Shown here: one piece after another, positions 29,067 to 39,965 of the stretch
Layout of the letters: every line of letters starts with the position of its first letter
Numbering within the stretch: position 1 is the first letter of the stretch
Source: Nematopogon swammerdamellus
Taxonomy: Eukaryota > Arthropoda > Insecta > Lepidoptera > Adelidae
DNA length: 64,000 nt
Reading direction: 5' to 3'
Assembly: GCA_946902875.1 (NCBI GenBank)
Contig: OX336343.1
Coordinates: 4,825,754 to 4,889,753 of the forward strand
Notes under the pieces: generated by a model
Databases searched by the model: none
What the model was told of the DNA's origin: nothing
Seen by the model: the letters and a program-made list of their open reading frames with translations, nothing else
Position numbers and translations under genes: made by a program

Positions 29067-32000
29067 ATTCAATTCCGCAATCGTGCCTCTCGGAATTCGA
29101 AACCGAAAACGGCACCCACTTAACATTTAATCATAGTAATAAATCTGATAGAAATAAGCAAGCATCGCTAAATCGTAACTACAATACCAATTCTTTACTA
29201 AATCTTAAGGTTGCCAATTCAGCTAAATCTTCAAGTTCGAATAATATTAAGTATACTAGTTCCACTGAGTCTTCTAAATCTAAGAAACCTATTCTATCTA
29301 CTAAGTCTAGTTCATCACTGAGTCCTAATTATAATTCTACGTCCTTGCTAAACCCTGAGGTTACCAGTTCCGCAGAGTTTAATAATGTTAAATATAATAA
29401 TTCAAACTTTACCAACCCTGCTACATCTGCTAGATCTAAATCATCGTCGAATCATAATTACAATGCCAAATCTTTATTAAATCTTAAGGTTACCAGTCCT
29501 ACTACCCCCACTGAATCTACTAAATCTGCCAAATCCACTGTATCTGCAAAATGCAATGATCCTACTAATTCAAAACAAAAGAAAAAATATAAATCCGTGT
29601 CTACAGACACCCATGACCTCGCGAACTACTCCAAACAAGAAAACGAAACAATCACTGAATCCAGGTCCATCACATCGCTGAAGCCAACTTCATCAGAAAT
29701 TTACGAAATCTCGCCATTAAACAAAATTCATCTGCCTCATATATTCGTCCAGACTCAAGTATCTAGCCAGCCTCTCAACTTCCTAGTGGACACCGGCGCC
29801 TCTGTCTGTCTAATCAAACAAAGCTCTATGGAAATAATGCCAACCCTTGGCGATGCCAGATTGAAGATCAAGGGCATTGAAAATTCTGAAAAACCTTGTG
29901 AGACCCTAGGCGACTTCGACCTAAACCTGCACCTACCAATCAGTACTATATCTTTTCCATTTCATGTTATGGCTCTACCCGGTCTCCAATACGATGGAAT
30001 AATTGGAAACAATTTATTAAAACCACTGGAAGCCACTATCGAATATCAATCGGAAACGCTCACCATCCGAGAAAATACTATTCCACTAAATTTTAACAAA
30101 CCGATGTACACTCTATCTCCTCGATCAGAAACATTCATCGAGTGCGCAGTAAGCAACCCCGAAATTCTAACGGGTCTAATCCTTGATCACAACTTCCATG
30201 AAGAAGTTAAAATCGCTAATTGTATAGTAAAAGTAAAACATAATAATCACGTGAACATTTCCGTTTTAAATATATCTCCACACGAAATTATCTTAAAGGA
30301 CCCAAGGGTCACCTTAATCCCTATTTACGAAATCCTAGAGCCAACCAAAGAACAAGTACTTAATTTCAACTTCCAAAACTCTGCTTCTATGCCAAAATCT
30401 ACTATTTCCCAAAGAGAAAATTTAATTCTCAAATCTATTCCTATGAAACACCTCAATAATGAAGAATACGAACTCCTAAAAAATCTATGCTTTAGTTACC
30501 CGGATATATTTCACCTTGACGGTGACATTCTTACTTCTACCTCAGCTGTCCAACACGAAATCAAAACAAAAACGGACCAGCCCATCAACACAAAGACCTA
30601 TCGTTACCCAGAAATTCATAAGGAAGAAGTCAACAATCAAATCTCTAAAATGTTAAAACAAGGTATCATCGAACATTCCAACTCGCCGTATTCTTCCCCA
30701 ATATGGGTGGTTCCGAAAAAACTAGATAACTCGGGAAAACGTAAGTGGCGCATAGTGATCGATTATCGTAAACTCAACGATATCACAATCGGCGATACCT
30801 ATCCTATTCCCAATATAGTGGAAATTCTAGATCAGCTTGGCAACTCAAAATATTTTACAACCTTGGACTTGGCTTCCGGTTTTCATCAAGTCGAAATGTC
30901 CCCAGAGGACGCCCCGAAGACCGCGTTCACTGTCCCAAACGGCCATTACCACTTTAAACGCATGGCGTTCGGATTAAAGAACAGCCCTATCACATTTTCC
31001 CGATTAATGGGAACGGTCCTATCCGGTCTACAAGGAATCCACTGTTTTGTGTACCTTGACGACATTGTCATATACTCACACGACCTCAAAACCCATTTAG
31101 AAAAACTTCACCTAGTCTTCGACCGCCTTCGACAATACAATCTCAAACTCCAACCAGATAAATGCGAGTTCCTCCGTAAGGAGGTCGCTTATCTAGGTCA
31201 TATGATTTCCGACAAGGGCGTCACTCCAAATCCCGAAAAGGTCAGATGTGTATTAGATTTCCCAGCGCCCAAAAACCCAAAACAAGTCAAAAGCTTTTTA
31301 GGCCTTATTGGCTATTATCGTCGTTTCATTAAGGATTTTTCACGAATTACCAAACCTCTTACTTCGCTCCTTCGAAAGGACGCACCCTTCTTATGGGAAC
31401 AAACTCAACAAAATTCCTTCGATAACCTCAAAGAACTTCTAACCAGCGCTCCTATTCTCCAATATCCAGATTTTTCAAAACCTTTCGTATTAACCACAGA
31501 TGCCAGTAAATACGCGTGCGGTGCTGTGCTCTCCCAAGGTGAGATAGGTAAAGATCTTCCGATAGCTTATGCGTCACGCACATTCAACAGTGCCGAGGGT
31601 AATTACTCTACAACTGAACAAGAACTAGTCGCAATAATGTTCGGCGTGAAAACCTTTCGACCCTACTTGTACGGTAGGAAGTTCAAAATAATTACCGACC
31701 ATCGTCCCCTAACTTGGTTGTTCAATGTCAAGGACCCTGGAAGCAAGTTAGTCCGTTGGCGCCTTAAGCTAGAAGAATACGAATATGAGATAGTTTACAA
31801 ACCAGGGAAAATAAATTCTAACGCTGACGCTCTCTCTCGAATACCGATTCATGCTACCGAAGACGAAACCTCACCTCAACGTAATCCGAACGACTCCTAC
31901 GCTGATTTTATAAGGTCAATTCGAAACTCTGAAATCGAATACGATACTGAAGTAGAAGAACACAACCAAAACCTATTGAAGACACATTGCAAGTTCGTCC

Positions 32001-33427
32001 TATATCCGACAGCTCTTGACCTAGATGACTCCATCCCATTTTGCAAGGAAATTATCGACCTATCTACAAACGATCCCAATTTCAGAGAAACCGAAAGAGA
32101 ACAGAATACCTACTCAATCACTTCAAACGATAAACAATATTTCGTCCACTTATTTCTCCGTGTCCACCACTACGAAGAAATGTCCTACAAAGATATCTTC
32201 CAAGTGTTATCAAATTTCCGAGATTGTTTCATAATAGTAAACAGCGAAATAAAAGAAATAGCTATTTCAGACTTTAAAGATCCTTACTGTCGCTTACTAT
32301 ACCCTAAAATCTATAACATGCTTACTCACATTTTCCACGGTACTGGAATAAAGATTCACCTATACCGCAATCAAATTATCTACCCCCTACCAGCAGAAGT
32401 GCCGACCATTCTTAGAGATAATCACGACTCACCCATCGCGGGACATCCAGGCTCAAATCGAATGTACAACCGATTAAAAGACTCATATTTCTGGAAAGGA
32501 ATGAAAAGGGACATAGAAACCTATGTAGAGAAATGCCGCCCATGCCAAGTCAACAAGCCCCTGAGGCAGACAAACCGACCCCCTATGGAGATTACTTCTA
32601 CCTCCACAAAACCATTTGAAAGGATCGCCCTAGACATCGTCGGTCCTCTACCATTATCAGGCCAATACAAATTTAAGTATATTCTCACTCTGCAGGATGA
32701 TTTAACTAAATATTCTACCGCTTACCCTCTAATTGCTATTTCTTCCGAACAAATATCCATTCAACTCATCCATTTCATATCTCTCTTTGGTATACCAAAG
32801 GCAGTTCTAACAGACAACGGCTCTTATTTCATTTCAGACGTTTTTAAAACTATATGTAAATTCTTCAAGATAAAAAACCTATTTGCTTCTCCATTCCATC
32901 CTCAGACCAACGGAGCTCTTGAGAGGTCACATTCCACTATGAAGTCCTATTTGAAATCATTCGTAAACGAAAACCGCAACAATTGGCATGAATATCTACA
33001 CACCGCCATCCTCGCATATAACACGAATGTACATAGCACAACTCAATACTCACCATACGAGCTCGTCTTCGGCGTAAAGCCCTATATTCCAAACTCACTC
33101 TTTAGTTACGACCCAAATCTTACCTACCCTGAATATATTCGTTCGCTAAAATACAAAATGAATTTTAGCCGACAAAAGGCCCTGGAACACGTCGCCCAAA
33201 ATAAGCAAAGGTCAAAGGACTTCTATGACCGACATTCCCGCGAAATTAAATACAAATCTGGAGAGTTCGTATATCTAAAAAACCACGCCAGACAAGGCAA
33301 ATCGTTAGAACCAATTTGGAAAGGGCCATTTAAAATAATAAAGTTAAACGGAAGGAACACCGCTACCCTACAGATAGGTCATAGACAGATACGTCACCAT
33401 TTCGATCAAATGAAACCAGCTCATTAA
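29064..33427 (+). CDS. pol: Errantivirus Pol: protease, RT, RNase H, integrase
   Basis: The frame is open from the slippery site to TAA at 33427, so Pol is made as a Gag-Pol fusion; the first internal start-like codon is TTG 29345. A Ser/Asn/Lys-rich linker with degenerate repeats covers ~29110-29560. The protease has LVDTGAS (DTG near 29789). Reverse transcriptase includes WRIVIDYRKLND and the catalytic YLDDIVIYS (31052 on). RNase H has TTDASKYACGAVLS (Asp at 31499). Integrase has an HHCC region (H-x3-GHPG…CRPC, about 32422-32550) and a D,D35E triad (Asp 32633, Asp 32813, Glu 32921). The C-terminus has GPFKIIKLNGRNTATLQI. No disabling change is visible. The enzyme copies and inserts the element. 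Confidence 0.95.
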
Positions 33428-33654
33428 TTAGTAAACAAAAGAAATTACATATATATATTGCAATGTTCAACCATTAGAAGTAATCTTACTTAATAACATT
33501 ACATATAAATCAGAATACCCGCCACTTCGCTATCGCTCGACACACGTGCCGTGTCACGTTACATCTCATTGTTCTAAGAAAATAATAAAAGCAACCTTGA
33601 AACCCTGTACAGCTGGTACCTTGACCTACATTAAATCCCATTTCTTACAGGTTG

Positions 33655-35550
33655 ATGAATACATTCCCCGCGTCGTCGAAATTCGTGGAACCGATTCTGC
33701 ACAGTCCCGGGATATATTTCGACCCTCAGGGAACCATGAAATACTACAATGACTATTGGAACGTCATCACCCATATTGATGTGTCATTTATTCAACCACA
33801 TCTAAAACTCATACAAAAATCAGTTGAGCGAACAGAGAATTTATGTTCCATATCGAAAAACCTTCAAGTTAAAAGCCACTGCGAGAATATACTAGACCCT
33901 ATTAAAGTACAAATAACTCAGAATTTTGATCAACTAGAAGCCTTATCCCACATCATTGCCGACGAGGAACCCAATCGTCAAAAACGCAGCCTCTTCGATT
34001 TCGGAGGAAATATACTAAAATTCTTCTTCGGAACCCTAGATTCATCCGACGCCGAGAAATATAATAATGCGATCGAATCATGTCAACAAGATGAGAATCA
34101 ACTGTCCCATCTTATGATGGAAAACATACACATAATAAAATCATCCTTTACAACGTTCAACGATTCCATATCACAGATAAACAACAACGAAATTCAACTG
34201 AATGAAGGTATAGAAACCCTTAATAAATTAATGCATAATTTCTCAACACAATACGTAAGCTTCCGAGTATACCAAAGGGTCAACTCACTTTCTAATTCCA
34301 TCGAAAGCTCATTATCATCTATTTCTTTCAGTCTAGAAAACACCATAAATTCTATCCTGTTCGCCAAACTAAACACTCTGCACCCATTTGTCCTAAGTCC
34401 TAGAAGATTACTAAACGAATTAAATCAACATTCAAATTCAATTATAAAAAATAGAGATTTTCCTACACCTCTCAGCATAAATAAAATTCACACGCTGATG
34501 GACGTGTCCAAGTTACTATGTTATTACATTGATAAGAAAATAATATTTATCCTTCAAATTCCATTAACCCAACCTACTAGGTATCTGTTATACCACAATA
34601 TACCTCTGCCAACACCGCATAACTCGGCTATTCCAAACACTTATTCATTGATATCCCCAACATTAAAGTTCCTCGCAATTACACAAGACAAACTCACTTA
34701 TTCTCTCCTCGACAACCTGGAAGAATGTAAATTGGTAAACAATTTCGAATATATATGTCCAATGGCGAATATTTATTCCAGCATTACTAATCCATGCTGC
34801 GAAACCCGATTAATATCGGAAATTATTACTTCCATGCCCAATGAATGTGATTTCAAGACTGTGTATGCCGAAATTGAAATTTGGCAAAACTTGAAAAACA
34901 ATAAATGGATCTATGTTCTTTCTAAATCAGGAAAATTAACCGTAAACTGTAATAATAAAATTTCAGATATCGCCATTTCAGCTACTGGAATACTCACCCT
35001 ACCTAGTAATTGTATCGCATTTTTCAAAATCCTTACCTTTAAACCAACATTAAAGATAAATTCAACAATTGAACCGCTAAACTCCAACTTCGATATAATA
35101 GAAGACGATTGCTGTAACCAAGAAAAATTTAACGAAAGTTTAAACTTTCTAACTCCCATCAAACTAACCAACATCAATCTAGAATCTTTAAAATATTCAA
35201 CACACAAGTTAGATCACTTAAGTGAAGAGCTAAGTAAATTAGAAAATCAACCTCACTGTATTAAATATGGAAACTATTACTCTGGCCTGGTCTACACTAT
35301 ATCTATCTCCTTGATAATTTTTATTATTTACAAAATCGCCAGGAAAGTTTGTGGAAATTCAAAGTGCTGTGTCACAATCTATAACCAATGTAACTCACGG
35401 AAATTAGTCCGTCATTCATCCAAAATTAGCAACTCCATTGAAATGACGGAGATGGAGTCCTCTGAAGAAGATAGAACTAATACTATATCTGTAGAACCTA
35501 CCTACTCCACTGTATCGCCCAGGAGAAATAGACTTAATACCAATAACTAG
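33655..35550 (+). CDS. env: Errantivirus envelope fusion glycoprotein
   Basis: The frame is open from before 33649 to TAG 35548-35550, with a first ATG at 33655 just downstream of a splice acceptor (cut after 33650). It encodes 631 residues in this exon. A furin-type R-x-K-R motif (33976-33987) is followed by a hydrophobic Phe/Gly-rich fusion-peptide-like segment. A coiled-coil-like region and Cys-rich ectodomain come next, then one transmembrane segment near 35278-35345 and a ~65-residue cytoplasmic tail. This layout is that of the insect errantivirus/baculovirus F-like family, which can mediate membrane fusion and cell-to-cell transfer. No stop or frameshift is seen. A leader exon at 27960-27982 probably supplies the signal peptide start. 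Confidence 0.9.
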   Translation: MNTFPASSKFVEPILHSPGIYFDPQGTMKYYNDYWNVITHIDVSFIQPHLKLIQKSVERTENLCSISKNLQVKSHCENILDPIKVQITQNFDQLEALSHIIADEEPNRQKRSLFDFGGNILKFFFGTLDSSDAEKYNNAIESCQQDENQLSHLMMENIHIIKSSFTTFNDSISQINNNEIQLNEGIETLNKLMHNFSTQYVSFRVYQRVNSLSNSIESSLSSISFSLENTINSILFAKLNTLHPFVLSPRRLLNELNQHSNSIIKNRDFPTPLSINKIHTLMDVSKLLCYYIDKKIIFILQIPLTQPTRYLLYHNIPLPTPHNSAIPNTYSLISPTLKFLAITQDKLTYSLLDNLEECKLVNNFEYICPMANIYSSITNPCCETRLISEIITSMPNECDFKTVYAEIEIWQNLKNNKWIYVLSKSGKLTVNCNNKISDIAISATGILTLPSNCIAFFKILTFKPTLKINSTIEPLNSNFDIIEDDCCNQEKFNESLNFLTPIKLTNINLESLKYSTHKLDHLSEELSKLENQPHCIKYGNYYSGLVYTISISLIIFIIYKIARKVCGNSKCCVTIYNQCNSRKLVRHSSKISNSIEMTEMESSEEDRTNTISVEPTYSTVSPRRNRLNTNN

Positions 35551-35583
35551 ACTAATTAGAATTAAGTTAAATTGTAAGAGTAT

Positions 35584-35920
35584 ATGTTAATATTACCATG
35601 TCGTGCTATGTCAATTCTATGTCGAAAGAAGTTACTATGTCAGAAATACTATGTCGTGCTACATCGTTCTATGTCGAAAGAAGTTACTATGTCAGAAATA
35701 CTATGTCGTGCTACATCGTTCTATGTCGAAAGAAGTTACTATGTCAGAAATACTATGTCAGGCTATATCGTTCTATGTCAAGAGAAGTTACTATGTCAAG
35801 AGAAGTTACTATGTCAGCAGAAGTTACTATGTCAAGAGAAGTTACTATGTCTAAGGAAGTTCTATGTCGAAAATGCTATATCGTACTAAATCATTCTATG
35901 TCAAAAGTTCAATGTCTGTA
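35584..35920 (+). repeat. Tandem repeats between env and 3' LTR
   Basis: A ~54-bp unit containing TCTATGTCGAAAGAAGTTAC and ATGTCAGAAATACTATGTCG is repeated three times, then shortens into ~20-bp units (AGAAGTTACTATGTCA). All three forward frames are open by repeat composition only. It lies in the viral 3' non-coding region. Its function is unknown. Confidence 0.9.
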
Positions 35921-36180
35921 ATATTAAGTACTAAATCATTACTAATTCAATAATAAGTTTCTACTATATCATTGAAATTTGTCACTGCATCATGTAATAT
36001 CAATTTCTAAATAATTACTAGATCGTAAATGTTTGCTATACCCTTACTAGTTCGCTACTATGTTGTTTAATTTATTTCGATGTCAATCTTTTAATATAAT
36101 GTAATTCTAAGCCATATAAATTGTAAACTGAGTCTTTTACCCTTCGCTTTCCTATTCTTCCCGAAAGCTCAGTCTATCTC

Positions 36181-36187
36181 AGGGGGC
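36181..36187 (+). promoter_or_regulatory. Polypurine tract
   Basis: AGGGGGC abuts the 3' LTR and would prime plus-strand synthesis. Confidence 0.65.
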
Positions 36188-36495
36188 TGTTATACCCCTA
36201 ATTATGCATCCAAGCCGCGCTGCACTTTTTATCTTATAAATAGCGTGCGCGCGATCGCCAGTCAGTTCAGTCAATCTCAACCACTCTTCTAGGGCGAAGC
36301 TCTGCCCAAATATAATAATAAGCTTCTATATTAACAATGTTCTAAATCAAGTGCTAATTCATAATTCTAAATCTACTAAATAAGTTCTAAATCAAATGGT
36401 GTTATAATTAAGTTCTTATCTACAATAAACGTTCTAGTTCATAAAAACAATTGATTTCTTTTTTTAAAAAGCTAAACGGAAAACCACGCATAACA
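36188..36495 (+). repeat. Errantivirus 3' LTR
   Basis: 308 bp, identical by eye to 27298-27605. AATAAA at 36424-36429 is placed to end the viral transcript. Confidence 0.95.
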
Positions 36496-36629
36496 GTATG
36501 TAAATAGTTCGTGTTTTCCGTCCAGTTCAGTCTAGCAACATGAAATGAAGGGAAGCACTGACATGGCACCTAGTTCACCCGGTGTTATGGGCTGACATCA
36601 CGGATGTTGTAGGACCTACAACATCCGTG
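36496..36629 (+). mobile_element. 5S-headed SINE, 3' half with snap-back end
   Basis: It resumes GTATGTAAATAGTTCGTG and runs to CACGGATGTTGTAGG, then turns back on itself as CCTACAACATCCGTG (36599-36629) instead of finishing the normal tail. Confidence 0.85.
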
Positions 36630-36815
36630 TTTTTTTATTTACAATATTTATAATTTGGCAAGTTCCACTAGTCCCTACCAGCTTATCCCCCCTAGATATA
36701 TTATTTTTATTAGTAGCAATATAATGTATTGCGTTGATTTTATAAGGTGACTTAGATTTGAATGAAAATATTGTATCTGAACGATTTGTGAAAACAGTTT
36801 TTTTTTATTTATGGA

Positions 36816-36874
36816 AACTAACACGGTTGACTACATCACCTACATTGTAGGTGATGTAGTCAACCGTGTTAGTT
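36816..36874. repeat. 29-bp-arm palindrome of SINE tail
   Basis: The SINE 3' tail (CACGGTTGACTACATCACC) is followed, one base after the centre, by its reverse complement. It resembles a snap-back end, like the one at 36599-36629. Confidence 0.85.
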
Positions 36875-36889
36875 ACAGTAAAATCAAAA

Positions 36890-37612
36890 CCAACATGTTA
36901 TTGAAATAATGAATTTTAATTGTATTATAAAATGTTTTGTATATTATATAGATTTTTTTAAGTCAATGGTGTGTTTCGTATTTTTGCCGGTGCGCTCTAG
37001 CCTGTAAATAGAGAAAAAAGTGTTCCCGCTGAAATGCTTCGGGGACAATATTCTACTCTTCATTTTCTGATTTCCATATATCTAAAATAATAAAACATAA
37101 ACATTTGCTGTTAATCTACAAAGTCCGTCTGACGGCGTAATTGAGGACACGATTTTCTAAAAGCTATTTACCGTCCGTCACCACCACACCGCCTTCTCTG
37201 TCCTCTACCTCCTCTACTCTGTCGTCTACAGAGGGAGTTATACGTTTACCCGACTTCAATCGAGGTCAAAAAGAGAGTGAGTAACAGTCCCGGATTATGC
37301 ATATAGGCAATGTAGGCAACTGTCTATTGGCCCAGCGCCCGCGATTTCACCATTTCACAAAAAACATTTTTATATTAATATTACTTGTTATATGCATATG
37401 GACGATTGATGATGATGATTTACAGTTAAATAAAAAAATAAATCATTGTTATAATCACGATTTGCAAGTACTGCATACAATTACATTACATTACCTATAA
37501 AAAGTTTTGTTTTATTAAATGACCTAACTACCTAGCTACCTAGATACCTGGGTGGACTTGGACTTGAATGACAGAGGGGCTCCGAGATTTGCATTACCTA
37601 GGGGCCTCTATA
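36890..37612. other. No supported gene
   Basis: AT-rich, with scattered repeat-like phrases (GTCCCGGATTATGCATATAG near 37288; GGGGCTCCGAGATTTGCATT near 37577). No coding or RNA gene is supported. Confidence 0.4.
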
Positions 37613-38114
37613 CAGGGTGTTGTAATGGTCACTACATTAAATTTAGGAAATGATTATTGGGATCAATAGACGAAGTAACTATTAAGTAATCTGTGTCAAT
37701 AGTAACAAAAAAAGTCAAATAACTTTTTTCTGAATTCCCTTTAAATAAAAAGTTACAGTTTTCATACAAACTAATTGATTTATTTAGTTTAAAAGGATCT
37801 AATGTTCCGCTCGAACGTGGGAATAAAAGGCGCGCGGCGATTGAGCGAGCAGGGACGAGTGCGCGGAGAGAGGAGATGCGCGGAGAGAGGAGATGCGCGG
37901 CGACGCCGCGCGGAGTGAGTTTTTCGATCCCGACCGTTCCCGCGCCATTACCCTCCCGCCGCGCGTTAAAATTACACTAGAACCAAAAATAAATTTCAAA
38001 AATGAATATCTCCAAAACTAGACACTTTAGAGAAAAACTTTAATTACTTTTTGTCTCGGGAAAACATGAGGATTGCGCTGGCGAAATTAATGTACTGGCC
38101 GTTACAACAACCTG
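37613..38114 (+). mobile_element. MITE with CAGGGTGTTGTAATGG ends
   Basis: Ends CAGGGTGTTGTAATGGTCA and TGGCCGTTACAACAACCTG are inverted, with TA on the left and CA on the right. It carries a 26-bp micro-insertion (37670-37695) and a GC-rich core (37800-37970) with GGAGATGCGCGGAGAGA direct repeats. No transposase. Confidence 0.7.
37670..37695 (-). mobile_element. 26-bp micro-insertion of the 7-bp-TSD family
   Basis: It has the same 26 bp as at 26420-26445, flanked by perfect duplications TCAATAG (37663-37669 and 37696-37702). Confidence 0.85.
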
Positions 38115-38149
38115 CATAGCTAAATCCGGCCCTGAATAAGTAGGTACAT

Positions 38150-38450
38150 AATGCGCCCGGGCTTGCTACGTTGCTTTCCGTCGTGGAGCAGCTTACTTCG
38201 TGACGTGCGAGCCGTCATAGTGTCGTCTATGTAGATAGACGTATAAATATATTTATGGTCGTGTAGATGCGGTGATGGGATGAAAGCGTGCTGCGGACGG
38301 ACGGCGCGGAGCGGCGCGGAGCGGCGCGGGGGCGGAGGCGTCTGTGCGCGGAGGCGGCGGGGGCGGCGCGGGGACGGAGGCGTCTGTGCGCGGAGGCGGC
38401 GGGGGCGGCGCGACGTGTTTGCTACCGTTTCCTGTGGACGCATTCAAGAA
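38150..38450 (+). repeat. GC-rich minisatellite
   Basis: Two 42-bp units starting CGGAGGCGTCTGTGCGCGGA (38333 and 38375) follow repeats of GCGGCGCGGA. Open frames on both strands are low-complexity and not called as genes. Confidence 0.75.
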
Positions 38451-38539
38451 AACATTCTCTGTTGTTTCTGAATAGACATATGAAAGTAGAGCTGCAGGCC
38501 CTTTCCCTTTACCTACTAGGTACTAAGTTTTTAATTTTT

Positions 38540-38900
38540 TTTTTATGGAAAGCGCGCCATGTGGTTTTGTTTCACTTACGAGTAGGTGACTTACGACGCT
38601 CAAGGACATTCTGCGATGCACGGGGTTTGCGAATGCCATGCCGGCCTGACAGTAGCCTTTTCACGCCCCTTTTGAAAGACCCGAGGCTGTACTTGGGAAA
38701 AAATAGATGAGCAGGGAGTGCGTTCCACATTTTCCCGTTTCTGTGAATAAAAGACCTACGGAACCGGTTGGTCCGGCGCATCCTCGGTAGGTCGATTGTA
38801 TATGGGGTGCATCCCCTGTCCAGTACGCGTAGTGCGGAGGTGGAATGGGGACGACGGAATCGCTTTAAACAACTCCTCGGAACACTCCCCGTGAAATAGA
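38540..38900 (-). pseudogene. LINE ORF2 C-terminus and 3' end
   Basis: The minus frame 38572-38781 encodes RRSFIHRNGKMWNALPAHLF then FKRGVKRLLSGRHGIRKPR, the usual last ~50 residues of a moth CR1/Jockey-like LINE. It ends at an A tail (T run 38536-38544, ATGGAAAGCGCGCC). Related 3' ends are at 47908-47990 and 58440-58640. Confidence 0.75.
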
Positions 38901-38919
38901 CGATACTAAGTGGTTGAAT

Positions 38920-39205
38920 TTAACCTGACCGAATTAATCAATTTCCGTTGAGGCTTACCGTGGTTCGGATTCCACTGAGGTCCTTGTTACCTTACTAGAT
39001 TGTAGGGTTTAAGCCGCCCGGGTTGATACCACCGCACTAAATGAAAGGTATGTCAAAGCGGCTATGTAAATAGTTGGTGTTTTCCGTTCAGTTCAGTGTG
39101 GCCGACATGAAATGAAAGGAAGCACTTACATGCTAGTTCACTAAGGTGTTATGGGCTGACATCACGGATGTTGTAGGTGATGTAGCCAACCGTGTCAACT
39201 CCTGT
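38920..39205 (+). mobile_element. 5S-headed SINE, head missing
   Basis: The body and tail run from GAGGCTTACCGTGGTTCGG to GATGTAGCCAACCGTGTCAA. The 5S head is replaced by unrelated sequence. Confidence 0.85.
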
Positions 39206-39227
39206 GTAGCGGAGTGAGACGCGGCGT

Positions 39228-39497
39228 GAGGGGAGAAGATACCTACACCTGCTGCTTCACCGTTCGGAACCGGTGTAAAACTGTAGGTCACTCCCCTTGC
39301 CCCTTACTAGGTGGTAGGCTCAAATTGTAGCCGACTGGATTGGTACCACCGTACTAGATGTAAGATGACCGCATAGAAGGCTCGGTTGTGTTCTCCTCTA
39401 GTCCAGTATAGCCAGAAATCCAGGCAATTCTTCGGTATGGCACCTAACTTCTCGGAGGTGATATTGGCTGGTCGGAGCATGCGCTTTGGCCCCAAAC
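39228..39497 (+). mobile_element. tRNA-SINE, head missing
   Basis: It runs from ACCTACACCTGCTGCTTCAC through the shared body to GGAGCATGCGCTTTGGCCCC, and is then cut by a 7-bp-TSD-family element. Confidence 0.85.
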
Positions 39498-39714
39498 CAG
39501 GCCTCACGCACTCTATGTACTTGCGCGCGCTAACTACCTACCGCCCAGCGGGCTGCCGCCGGCGGTCTAATTCAGTGGAAATTCGTCAGCCGCGCGGAGC
39601 ATACCTACACGCTCGCCCACGCAACTGCGCGCAGCTGCAAAGCAATAATCACTTTACACTCGATCGTTTAGGTACATTTTCGCACGCAGCGATTGGCGAC
39701 GTGAAACAGTAAAC
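39498..39714 (-). mobile_element. 7-bp-TSD interspersed element, truncated
   Basis: It has the CAGGCCTCACGCACTC end and about 215 bp of the interior, but lacks the CACAG end. Sequence diverges after GACGTGAAACAGTA, and no target duplication remains. Confidence 0.8.
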
Positions 39715-39888
39715 CATAACTTCCTTGTGCGCTTGCATTTTCACTTTCGGCGCTAACTGTACCTAACCTACTGCCTCTCCTTTGGTTATTGCCACGCAGC
39801 AACTCAATCTCACGCAGTTTATGAGATTTTCTTATTTCTTGGTTTGGTTAGGTTAGGTTAGGCATTGCGATGTTGGGCTTTATGACAT

Positions 39889-39960
39889 ACTAGCTTTTCC
39901 CCGCGAACGTCGCTCGCGGTAGACTCGGTTTAATAACAAATCCGATTTAAACGCAAATAT
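39889..39960 (-). mobile_element. Helitron-like 3' end
   Basis: ACTAGCTTTTCCCCGCGAAC then GTCGCTCGCGGTAGACTCGG is the reversed 3' terminus of the type seen at 60978. Confidence 0.6.
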
Positions 39961-39965
39961 GATAA

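Larger units (their letters stand above)
27298..36495 (+). mobile_element. Complete errantivirus (Ty3/gypsy with env)
   Basis: The provirus is 9,198 bp with two 308-bp LTRs that are identical by eye, starting TGTTATACCCC and ending ACGCATAACA. The target duplication is GTAT (27294-27297 and 36496-36499), a 4-bp size usual for gypsy-group errantiviruses. Internal order is primer site, env leader exon, gag, pol (-1 frame), env, tandem-repeat tract and polypurine tract. All three main frames are open. Identical LTRs and intact genes imply a very recent insertion and possible activity. It interrupts a 5S-headed SINE. Confidence 0.95.

Noticed and set aside
35584..35920. Three overlapping 80-107-codon frames after env
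   Set aside because: All three forward frames are open because of the tandem repeat. No frame is favoured.
38120..38710. Pro/Arg-rich frames around the GC minisatellite
   Set aside because: Low-complexity products of a 42-bp repeat, open in several frames.
39841..39862. Telomeric (TTAGG)n sequence
   Set aside because: Only about three units (GGTTAGGTTAGGTTAGG) are present, too few to call interstitial telomere.
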